From: Nocardiopsis sp. CNT312 | GTDB lineage: Bacteria > Actinomycetota > Actinomycetes > Streptosporangiales > Streptosporangiaceae | Reading direction: 5' to 3' | DNA length: 64,000 bases | NCBI RefSeq assembly: GCF_000515115.1 | Contig: NZ_AZXF01000017.1 | Span: 62,187 to 126,186, forward strand | Made by a program: the position numbers and the translations under genes | Notes under the pieces: generated by a model | What the model was told of the DNA's origin: nothing | Seen by the model: the letters and a program-made list of their open reading frames with translations, nothing else | Databases searched by the model: none | In this document: positions 1 through 7,179 of the stretch, one piece after another | Numbering within the stretch: the first letter of the stretch is position 1 | How the letters are laid out: each line of letters starts with the position of its first letter

Positions 1-1
1 C

Positions 2-124
2 CTCGCCGACGCGCTGACCGCGGGCGGCCGGAGGCCGCACCTGATCGGCGGTGCCGACGTGGCCGCCGAACTCGACGCCAAGCGCGCCATCGCCCAGGGC
101 ACGGAACTGGCCGCAGCCCTGTGA
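2..124 (+). CDS. C-terminal end of an NADH:flavin oxidoreductase / 2,4-dienoyl-CoA reductase (partial)
   Basis: Only the last 40 codons lie in the window, in the frame that ends at the TGA at 122-124. The visible tail reads ...HLIGGADVAAELDAKRAI... and ends in LAAAL. That is the typical C-terminus of FadH-type 2,4-dienoyl-CoA reductases: the end of the dinucleotide-binding domain, IGG-D-A-ELDA-RAI-G. The family uses FMN, FAD and an Fe-S cluster to reduce 2,4-dienoyl-CoA with NADPH during beta-oxidation of unsaturated fatty acids. Old-yellow-enzyme fusions with other substrates share this tail, so the substrate cannot be fixed. The next gene starts 20 bases downstream. Confidence 0.55.
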   Translation, partial: LADALTAGGRRPHLIGGADVAAELDAKRAIAQGTELAAAL

Positions 125-144
125 GGCGAACCTAGAATGCGCCC

Positions 145-711
145 ATGTCCCTGCCCCACGCGATTCTCACCGCCCTGTTGGAGAAGCCGTCCTCCGGGCT
201 GGAGCTGACCCGCCGGTTCGACCGGTCCATCGGCTACTTCTGGTCCGCCACCCACCAGCAGATCTACCGCGAACTGGGGAAGCTGGAGAAGACGGGGCTG
301 ATCCGGGCGCTGCCCTCCGACGTGCCGAGCCGGGGCATGCGCAAGGAGTACGAGGTGCTACCGCAGGGCCGATCCGAGCTGGAGCGCTGGGTGGACGAGG
401 CCGAGGAGCCGCGGCCGACCCGCGACCCCCTGCCGCTGCGCCTGCGCGCGGCGGGGGTCGTCGGCCTCGGCGGTCTCATGGCGGAGATGCACCGGCACCG
501 GGGCCTGCACGCGGCGCGGCTGGAGGAGTACCGCTCGATCGAACGGCGCGACACCGAGCGGCGGCGCGGCACCGACCGGGAGCGCGTCCAGCGCCTAGTG
601 CTCAGGGCCGGTATCGACCTGGAGAGCTTCTGGGTCACCTGGCTGGACGAGGCGATCGGCGAACTGGAGGGGCTCCGAGGCGTGGCCCGCGGCACCGGGC
701 TGGAGAGCTGA
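145..711 (+). CDS. PadR family transcriptional regulator
   Basis: A 188-aa protein. Residues 1-80 are a winged-helix PadR domain: MSLPHAILTALLEKPSSG at the start, then the YFWSATHQQIYRELGKLEKTGLI recognition region (residues about 31-53), then the wing with RGMRKEYEVLPQGR. The C-terminal half is an Arg/Glu-rich helical Vir-type dimerisation region. PadR proteins are usually local repressors of the gene beside them. Here the candidate target is the reductase gene ending 20 bases upstream. The effector cannot be read from sequence. The ATG at 145 matches the family N-terminus. Confidence 0.9.
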   Translation: MSLPHAILTALLEKPSSGLELTRRFDRSIGYFWSATHQQIYRELGKLEKTGLIRALPSDVPSRGMRKEYEVLPQGRSELERWVDEAEEPRPTRDPLPLRLRAAGVVGLGGLMAEMHRHRGLHAARLEEYRSIERRDTERRRGTDRERVQRLVLRAGIDLESFWVTWLDEAIGELEGLRGVARGTGLES

Positions 712-944
712 CCCTTCCTCCCCCGGCCGACGGCCGGGCCACGGAGGGCCCGTGCGCCGACACGTTCCGTCCGGGGGGCACCGGTCGGCCCGGAGGCCAT
801 CGAGCGGAATATCAGGAAAACAACCAGTTCACCACCGAATGCCCCCTCCAGCCCGCTGTGCGCTCTGACACACCGCTCTACCTTCGCGGGGCCGACAGTG
901 GCCGGTTCCCCACTCCTCCGCGAGCCCCCGAAGGAGACACCACC

Positions 945-1631
945 GTGTCCGCAACCTCCAGGAGACGGACGACGGCGGTCACCGCCCTTGGCGCTGGCCT
1001 CGTACTGACTGCCCCCTGGCCTCCGCCGCCCCGCCGCCGGCGTGGCCCCGATCCCCGTTCCCGACGTGGAGGGCCCCTCTCGGGCTCCGTCCCCGGTGGC
1101 CCCGCCGCGGAGGACGTTGAGGACACCCACCCCTTCTTCGCCACCGACGCCGACCTCGAACGGCACGACCACGTCGAAGAAGAGTTCATCATCTCCGGCA
1201 CCGCCAACCAGTGCGCCGACGGCGTGCTCCTCTCCGAGCACCCCCACGAGAGGCGTGGGGGTGGTCCGCCGACCCGCGCTCCGGTGGGACTCCATCGGCA
1301 CCGTCCCGCCCAAGGCCGGCCCGGTCGAGCAGACCACCGAAGGCGGTACCGCCCGTCCCGGGTGGAGACGCCCACCGCCCCCGACACCGGCGCGAACGCC
1401 GCTGCGGGCCCCTCGGTCTTCTTCCGTGTCCTCTTCGGCCCGTACGAGCCGTACCCGGACCCGGAGCGGGCCGAGCGCTACGGGTCGCACGGCTCCTACG
1501 TCTCCCAGGTGGTCACGTCCGAGCGGACCGACATCCGCGGGGGCTACATCTCCCTGGTGGACTCGCTGCACGACCGTATCGAGGCGATCCGCCCCGACGT
1601 CGCGGAGTGGCGGCGCAGACCGACCCCCTGA
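945..1631 (+). pseudogene. Decayed exported alpha/beta-hydrolase-domain protein
   Basis: A GTG at 945 with an AAGGAG ribosome site 8 bases upstream begins a signal-peptide-like sequence (SRRRTTAVTALGAGLVLTA). The frame breaks at about 1013. The mature N-terminus (IPVPDVEGP) follows in another frame. GPLSGSVPGGPAAEDVED-HPFFATD-DL...VEEEF-ISGTAN then returns in the first frame up to about 1215. The central catalytic part is missing. The C-terminus (FFRVLFG-Y-PY...YGSHGSYVSQV) resumes at about 1410 and ends at a TGA at 1629-1631. The order PVPGGPA / DTYPFF / VEEEFF-SGTAN is that of the actinobacterial family annotated 'alpha/beta hydrolase domain-containing protein'. At least three frame shifts plus an internal deletion make it non-functional. 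Confidence 0.6.
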
Positions 1632-1726
1632 TTGCGGGGACCACGGGGTGCGGGGAGGACCGCTCCCGGGACAGCCAGGAGCGGTTCTCCGTTTCAGAGG
1701 CGTGTCCCGGCCGTCCCGGACACGCG

Positions 1727-1769
1727 CGAGGGCCGGTGGGTTCCGCTCTCCGGAACCCACCGGCCCTCG
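1727..1769. terminator. Bidirectional hairpin terminator
   Basis: A perfect 18-bp stem (1727-1744 with 1752-1769) and a 7-nt loop. It lies between the decayed plus-strand hydrolase and the minus-strand tRNA-Ser, so it can serve either direction. There is no T-run, which is common in actinobacterial terminators. Confidence 0.7.
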
Positions 1770-1815
1770 CTACCTCTACGGCCCCGCGTCCACCTGGGTG
1801 AACACCGGCCTGCGG

Positions 1816-1900
1816 CGGTGGAGGAGGGATTCGAACCCTCGAAGGGTTGCCCCTTACCCGCTTTCGAGGCGGGCGCCATCGGCCACTAGGCGACTCCACC
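1816..1900 (-). tRNA. tRNA-Ser (CGA anticodon)
   Basis: The reverse complement folds as a class II tRNA. The 7-bp acceptor stem is GGTGGAG/CTCCACC, with discriminator G at 1816. The anticodon loop CTCGAAA gives CGA, which reads UCG. There is a long variable arm, and the T-arm carries GGTTCGAATCC. No CCA is encoded. The tRNA lies immediately upstream of the tadA stop side on the same strand. Confidence 0.95.
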
Positions 1901-1910
1901 GCGAGCCACC

Positions 1911-2886
<976 letters not shown>

Positions 2887-2926
2887 GTGCTCTCCTGTTC
2901 TCCAGGGGTGGTTCTCGAGCGTCTCC

Positions 2927-3427
2927 CTACCCCATGCCGTCCAAGACACGCTGGAACGACTGGGCGAATCCCAGCCGCTCGGACACGCTGGCCAGCACTT
3001 CGTCGGGATAGAGGTCGAGGTCCCCCGCGAGGGCACCCAGCTCCATCTCGTCCAAGCCGAGATCGGCGACGATGGACAGGTCTCCGGCGGGCAGCACCTG
3101 GTCGAGGTCGTCGTCGTCGGGAACGTCGATGTCGAGGTGGTCGAGGACGTCGCGGGCCACCTGCCAGTCCACGGACGCGGTCACGTCCGAGAGGAAGAGG
3201 GAGACCTCCTCGCCGTACACCCGGACGATGATGAAGAAGTCGTCCCCGACCGCCACCAGCCCGAGGGAGCCGCTGATGCTCGGCTGCTGCCGGAGGGCGT
3301 GGATGAGGCCCTTGATGTCATGGGTCAGTGCCACCGGGAGCAGGTCGACGTCCCAGTACTCCTCTTCCCGGTAGGCGACGGCCGCGAAGTCGCCCGAGTC
3401 GTCGTCACCATGATCAATCACTGTCAT
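2927..3427 (-). CDS. tRNA adenosine deaminase-associated protein (copy 2)
   Basis: A 166-aa acidic protein and first gene of the tadA operon. It shares the architecture of its downstream neighbour: FAAVAYREEEYWDVDLL at the N-terminus, GDDFFIIVRVYGEEVSLFLSD in the middle, and a C-terminal LGLDEMELGALAGDL...ERLGFAQ-FQRVLDGMG. The ATG at 3427 has GGAG 5 bases upstream. The two proteins are diverged paralogues in tandem, whereas I recall most actinobacteria carrying one copy next to tadA. Function is unknown. Confidence 0.75.
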   Translation of the reverse strand: MTVIDHGDDDSGDFAAVAYREEEYWDVDLLPVALTHDIKGLIHALRQQPSISGSLGLVAVGDDFFIIVRVYGEEVSLFLSDVTASVDWQVARDVLDHLDIDVPDDDDLDQVLPAGDLSIVADLGLDEMELGALAGDLDLYPDEVLASVSERLGFAQSFQRVLDGMG

Positions 3428-3726
3428 CGTCACTCCAACCCGGCGGTGCAGTAGGTCCGGACGAGGCAGTGCCGATCGCCCGTGCGTCAGCCATGGTAAC
3501 GACCACCGCCCTTCGGGCACCGCCCTTGTCGCGCATCACTGTGCCCCACGCTCTCACGAGTCGTCGAGCCCGCGCCCCTCCTCGGGCACACTGTGCCCCT
3601 CGTGTCCAGTTTCCGGCGGAGCGGTGCGGCCACGGATCCGGTTCGGACAGGAGGCGCGGTTACACTCGGGCTGGCCGAAACCTCCCCCGGCCATGACCCG
3701 TCGTCCCAGCTCAATCGGAGTACGCC

Positions 3727-4380
3727 TTGGAAACCCTGGTCGTCGACCACCCCTTGGTCGCGCACAAGCTGACCGCCCTGCGCGACGTGCGGACCGATTC
3801 CCCGACCTTCCGGCGCCTGACCGACGAGTTGGTGACCCTCCTCGCCTATGAGGCGACACGGGACGTACGGGTGACGGACGTCACCATCGAAACGCCGCTC
3901 ATGGAGACGGGAGGGACACAGTTGTCCCGTCCAACCCCCCTCGTGATCCCGATCCTGCGCGCGGGTCTGGGGATGCTCGACGGGATGACCCGCCTGCTGC
4001 CGACCGCGGAGGTGGGCTTCCTTGGCATGGCCCGCGACGAGGAGACGCTCCGGCCCGCCACCTACGCCGACCGCCTGCCGAGGGACCTGTCGGGCCGCCA
4101 GTGCTACGTACTCGACCCGATGCTCGCGACCGGGGGCACTCTGGCCGCGGCGCTCACGCTCCTCGTGGAGCGGGGCGCCGACCGTATCACGGCGATCTGC
4201 CTGCTCGCCGCCCCCGAGGGACTGGCGGCGGTGGAGCACACCCTGGCGGAGAGCCTGGATCCGGACCACGGGGCGAACCTGAACGTGGTGACGGCCGCCG
4301 TGGACGAGCGCCTGAACGACAGGGGCTTCATCCTGCCCGGTTTGGGCGACGCGGGCGACCGCCTGTACGGCACGGTCTGA
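3727..4380 (+). CDS. upp: Uracil phosphoribosyltransferase
   Basis: A 217-aa cytosolic salvage enzyme: uracil + PRPP gives UMP + PPi. It starts [19 protein letters not shown], the near-invariant UPRT N-terminus. The uracil-contact loop follows at residues about 76-84 (PILRAGLGM). The PRPP-binding signature is [11 protein letters not shown] (about residues 130-140), and the C-terminal uracil site is [17 protein letters not shown]. This conservation fixes the TTG at 3727 as start. It is a monocistronic gene with a T-run terminator 27 bases downstream. Confidence 0.95.
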   Translation: METLVVDHPLVAHKLTALRDVRTDSPTFRRLTDELVTLLAYEATRDVRVTDVTIETPLMETGGTQLSRPTPLVIPILRAGLGMLDGMTRLLPTAEVGFLGMARDEETLRPATYADRLPRDLSGRQCYVLDPMLATGGTLAAALTLLVERGADRITAICLLAAPEGLAAVEHTLAESLDPDHGANLNVVTAAVDERLNDRGFILPGLGDAGDRLYGTV

Positions 4381-4406
4381 CTCGTCGCACCCGCCTCACT
4401 GGCACC

Positions 4407-4440
4407 AGCGCCCACCGGAACGCCCGGTTGGGCGCTTTTT
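4407..4440 (+). terminator. Rho-independent terminator of upp
   Basis: An 8-bp stem (AGCGCCCA, 4407-4414, with 4429-4436) is followed directly by TTTTT. This is one of the few classical T-tail terminators in the window. Confidence 0.8.
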
Positions 4441-4786
4441 GGGTTCTTTTCGGCCATGCATGAATGAAAGCCCGAAAATCGGGCATCCACTCTCCTAGGC
4501 GCCAGCGTCGTCCCTGCTGGCAGCGAGTCCGGCGGCTCGGCGCGGCGCTGCATTAGCCGAATTCATTTCGAGATGGGAACGTAACAGACGAGAGTGATCA
4601 TGGTTACTGACCACCCGTAACCGGGGCGACCCATCACACCGAAAACCGCCACAGCGGGGCCGGGCGTCCACGACGCGTCCGACTCCACCGCATTCCGACA
4701 GGGTCTTCCGACAACTCTCCGACGACTACTCAAAGCCCCGGGTTGAGTACCCTGTGCAGCGATCCCAACGGCCTTCGAGGAGCGAG
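4441..4786. other. Intergenic region, no gene seen
   Basis: About 345 bases with no convincing reading frame. It holds small inverted repeats (GCCCGA-AAA-TCGGGC at about 4470-4484; GCCAGC...GCTGGC at about 4502-4522). A relatively AT-rich stretch at 4555-4610 probably carries the promoter of the next gene. Confidence 0.5.
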
Positions 4787-5023
4787 ATGCCGACGACTCC
4801 CGCATCCACCCGCCACGCCCACGACCCGCACTTCACCCCGGTCATCAGCCGACTGGAAGGTGAGTTCTCGGGCGTCCACCACACCTCCACCGTCACCCGC
4901 TGCGTGAACGCCGCCAGACACGGTGCCGAAGACGTCACGGGGAGGGCCACGCCCGACCTGGTGGAGCGGATCGCCCGCCAGCACCTCCAGGTCCTGGCCA
5001 TGGCCTACTCCGAACGGCGCTGA
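4787..5023 (+). CDS. Three-helix-bundle dimerisation-domain small protein
   Basis: A 78-aa protein starting at an ATG preceded by GAGGAGCG. It contains FTPVISRLEGEFSG, then TVTRCVNAARHGAEDVTG, then TPDLVERIARQHL. This three-helix pattern is common in short actinobacterial proteins annotated as three-helix bundle dimerisation domain. The molecular role is not established. It has no membrane segment or signal peptide. The next gene begins about 300 bases downstream, so it is probably monocistronic. Confidence 0.65.
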   Translation: MPTTPASTRHAHDPHFTPVISRLEGEFSGVHHTSTVTRCVNAARHGAEDVTGRATPDLVERIARQHLQVLAMAYSERR

Positions 5024-5317
5024 CGCCCTCTCCCGAACGGCCTCCGACCGAAGCCGCCGGTCCGTACCCGGGCGGGAGGGGTCCCCGTTCCTCCGACCCG
5101 CCCTGTTTCGCCTCCGCTTCCCAGCGGGGGCGAAACGCATTCCGGGCCACCTTCTCCAGCAATACTTACACCACCGAAACCGGACAGAGGCCACAACTGT
5201 CCGAGGTCCGGCATAACCGCCACGCCGAGGAGGCCCCCCAGGCTTTACGGGCATGGTCGTCGGTGGGACAATCACTCCTGGGTTGGTGGGTCAGGCGGAT
5301 TCCCAAAGGAGCCAGTC

Positions 5318-5482
5318 GTGGCGAAGTTGAAAAAATGGGGCGGCTACGCGCTCATCGGTTTCGTGGCTTTTTATCTGCTCACGCAACCCGAAAGCGCAGC
5401 CGGAGTGATCCAGGGCGCCCTGGGCGGCCTGATGGGCGGTGCCGAATCACTGTCCCGCTTCGTCAACGCGCTCCTGCCGTAA
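5318..5482 (+). CDS. Small single-pass membrane protein
   Basis: A 54-aa frame starting at a GTG with AAAGGAG 6 bases upstream. It begins VAKLKKWGGYALIGFVAFYLLT, a positively charged N-terminus plus one membrane helix. A short tail VIQGALGGLMGGAESLSRFVNALLP follows. It ends 13 bases before the PH-domain gene, so the two form an operon. I do not recognise a named family. The ribosome site, membrane topology and coupling support it as a real gene too short for most automatic callers. Confidence 0.6.
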   Translation: MAKLKKWGGYALIGFVAFYLLTQPESAAGVIQGALGGLMGGAESLSRFVNALLP

Positions 5483-5495
5483 CGGAGGTGGGTCC

Positions 5496-6011
5496 GTGGC
5501 CATGCGGCTCGTAGCGTCGAGCAACAACGCCCCAGCGTCGGTCAACCGCTATCTCCTGCCCCATGAGCAGGACGTGGTGACCATTCGCAAGCACCCGGCG
5601 GTGCTACTCGGCCCCGCCGCGTCCGTCCTCGGCGCGCTCGTCGCCGCGGGCATCCTCAGCAACACCGAGATCGGCCAGACCGGTGCCACCCTGGCGATCG
5701 TCTGGTGGCTGTGGCTGCTGGTGCTGGTGTGGTTTGTCTGGCGCATCGCCGACTGGTCCGTGGACTACTTCGTCATCACGTCGGCCCGTCTGCTGCTGAC
5801 CCAGGGACTGATCACCCGCCAGGTGAACATGATGCCGTTGGGCAAGGTCACCGACATGCGGTTCGAGCGGACTCTGATGGGACGCTTCCTGGGGTACGGC
5901 ACGTTCGTGATGGAATCCGCCGGCCAGGACCAGGCGCTGAGCAAGATCAACTTCATTCCCTATCCGGAACAGCTCTACCTGGAGGTCGTGGGGCTCATCT
6001 TCAAGGAGTAG
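5496..6011 (+). CDS. Membrane protein with bacterial PH domain (YdbT/DUF304-like)
   Basis: A 171-aa protein. GGAGG at 5484-5488 suits the GTG at 5496 better than the ATG at 5502. After a short cytosolic N-terminus (NRYLLPHEQDVVTIRKHPAV) come two membrane helices (about residues 42-88, including WWLWLLVLVWFVWRI). A bPH2 domain follows: YFVITSARLLLTQGLITRQVNMMPLGKVTDM...TLMGRFLGYGTF. This layout matches the Pfam bacterial PH domain 2 family, whose ligand and role are generally unknown. It is the second gene of a two-gene operon closed by a hairpin at 6047. Confidence 0.8.
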   Translation: MAMRLVASSNNAPASVNRYLLPHEQDVVTIRKHPAVLLGPAASVLGALVAAGILSNTEIGQTGATLAIVWWLWLLVLVWFVWRIADWSVDYFVITSARLLLTQGLITRQVNMMPLGKVTDMRFERTLMGRFLGYGTFVMESAGQDQALSKINFIPYPEQLYLEVVGLIFKE

Positions 6012-6046
6012 CCCACCCCTCGGAACCCGGCAGGGATCTGTGTGCC

Positions 6047-6077
6047 AGCGGCACCCGCGAGGATCGCGGGTGCCGCT
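6047..6077 (+). terminator. Hairpin terminator of the PH-domain operon
   Basis: A perfect 14-bp stem (6047-6060 with 6064-6077) with a 3-nt loop, starting 35 bases after the stop codon. Confidence 0.75.
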
Positions 6078-6310
6078 CGTGCGTTCGCCCACCACCCCAA
6101 CCCCCTTTGTTCACCTTATGTTCATTTTCACTCGCCCCGACGCCCCCACCCTCCACCGGAGACACCCGAGACGCGCGCACGAAACCCCTCCGAACTGGGG
6201 GAAGTCAAGGCGACCGCCCGGAGGGCTCACTCCACAAGCGGACAAAGCTTGACTTTTTGGTGAATGAACGGTTAACTGTGATCATCTAATACGGAAACGA
6301 GGAGGGTCTC

Positions 6311-6532
6311 ATGGCACGCAAGACAGAACGTGCACGTCGCCCGGCTCGCTCCGCCGCAGACCGCACGCGCGCTTCGGCCCGGACCCGCCGACTCGCCAAG
6401 ACTGCGCGCAAGCCCCTCCGGGCTCCGCAGCCGCGCGAGGCCGTGGACAACACGCGGTCCGAGCACCCGATCACGCACTGGGTGCTCGTCGACAAGGGCG
6501 GACGCACCCGCCCCGAGGCACGCTGGCTCTGA
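6311..6532 (+). CDS. Small highly basic protein, unknown function
   Basis: A 73-aa protein starting at an ATG with GAGGAGG upstream. The first 45 residues are extremely rich in Arg, Ala and Lys (ARKTERARRPARSAADRTR...). The C-terminus (HPITHWVLVDKGGRTRPEARWL) is ordinary in composition. A basic tail plus a short conserved-looking C-terminus suggests nucleic-acid binding, but this is inference. An AT-rich promoter-like stretch (about 6245-6295) lies before it and a 13-bp hairpin at 6594 after it. It looks like an isolated, regulated small gene. Confidence 0.6.
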   Translation: MARKTERARRPARSAADRTRASARTRRLAKTARKPLRAPQPREAVDNTRSEHPITHWVLVDKGGRTRPEARWL

Positions 6533-6593
6533 CCCGCGTCCCGGGGACACCCCCACCGCAGCGGGACCCGTGTCCCGCGACGGACCAGACACC

Positions 6594-6625
6594 AGGACCG
6601 CTCCCCCACCGAGGGGAGCGGTCCT
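6594..6625 (+). terminator. Hairpin terminator of the small basic gene
   Basis: A perfect 13-bp stem (6594-6606 with 6613-6625) and a 6-nt loop. Confidence 0.7.
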
Positions 6626-7179
6626 CCTCTATGCCAGCCCCTCCGTCCCCAAGAATCGGCTCATCCCTTACCGGAGAATCAGCCGCCCCTCATCAGACCG
6701 CCCCCTCATCCACGCAACGTGATGCGTGTCTCACGCTGCGCGCGATCCGAAAATACGTGGTCCGGGCCGAGGCCGAAGCGTACCGTCCCACGATGAGACC
6801 GCTCTCCCTCGAGCACCGCGACAGGACGCCCCGCGTTCACGAGGACACGCGCCCCACCCGGCGGCGCGCCTCCGCCGGGTGTCCATCCGCGGCCGCGAAG
6901 GAAGGTCTCATCACCACACCCCGGACCCGAGCACTCCGCGCACGCGGTCCGGAACCCCCGGCCTGGTGGAGGAGCGGGAGGAGGCACTGTCGCACCGCAC
7001 CGGAGCGCTGCTGACCGCCACACAGGGCCGCAGGGCGAGATCGCGTTTCACGGGGCGGCACCTGGAACCGCGGGAGGACGCGGTGGCCGGTGACGCTATG
7101 TCGACTTGACGCTATGTCGATAAATCGGCCAGCACTTAAAGCCAATAAAGGGTGGTCCGATACCCGTGGGAAAGACGGA
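6626..7179. other. Gene-poor interval downstream of dnaB
   Basis: About 550 bases. Open frames exist on both strands but none has a ribosome site, domain or consistent codon usage that I would defend. The end nearest dnaB (7090-7165) is unusually AT-rich for this genome and contains a direct repeat. Confidence 0.5.
7091..7120. repeat. Tandem direct repeat of 14 bp with 16-bp period
   Basis: TGACGCTATGTCGA occurs at 7091-7104 and again at 7107-7120 with a CT spacer. It is followed by an AT-rich stretch (TCGATAAATCGG...). It lies just downstream of the dnaB stop (minus strand). It could be a protein-binding site or a scar; the sequence alone does not decide. Confidence 0.55.

Noticed and set aside
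264-1760. Long open frame on the minus strand opposite PadR and the decayed hydrolase
   Set aside because: Shadow of high third-position GC. It has no domain and no ribosome site, and it crosses the terminator at 1727.
3487-4269. 260-aa minus-strand frame antisense to upp
   Set aside because: It lies opposite a fully conserved UPRT gene and shows only an Arg/Gly/His-rich translation typical of antisense frames.
6706-7109. Overlapping frames on both strands downstream of the small basic gene
   Set aside because: No ribosome site, no family resemblance and no consistent codon bias; treated as non-coding.
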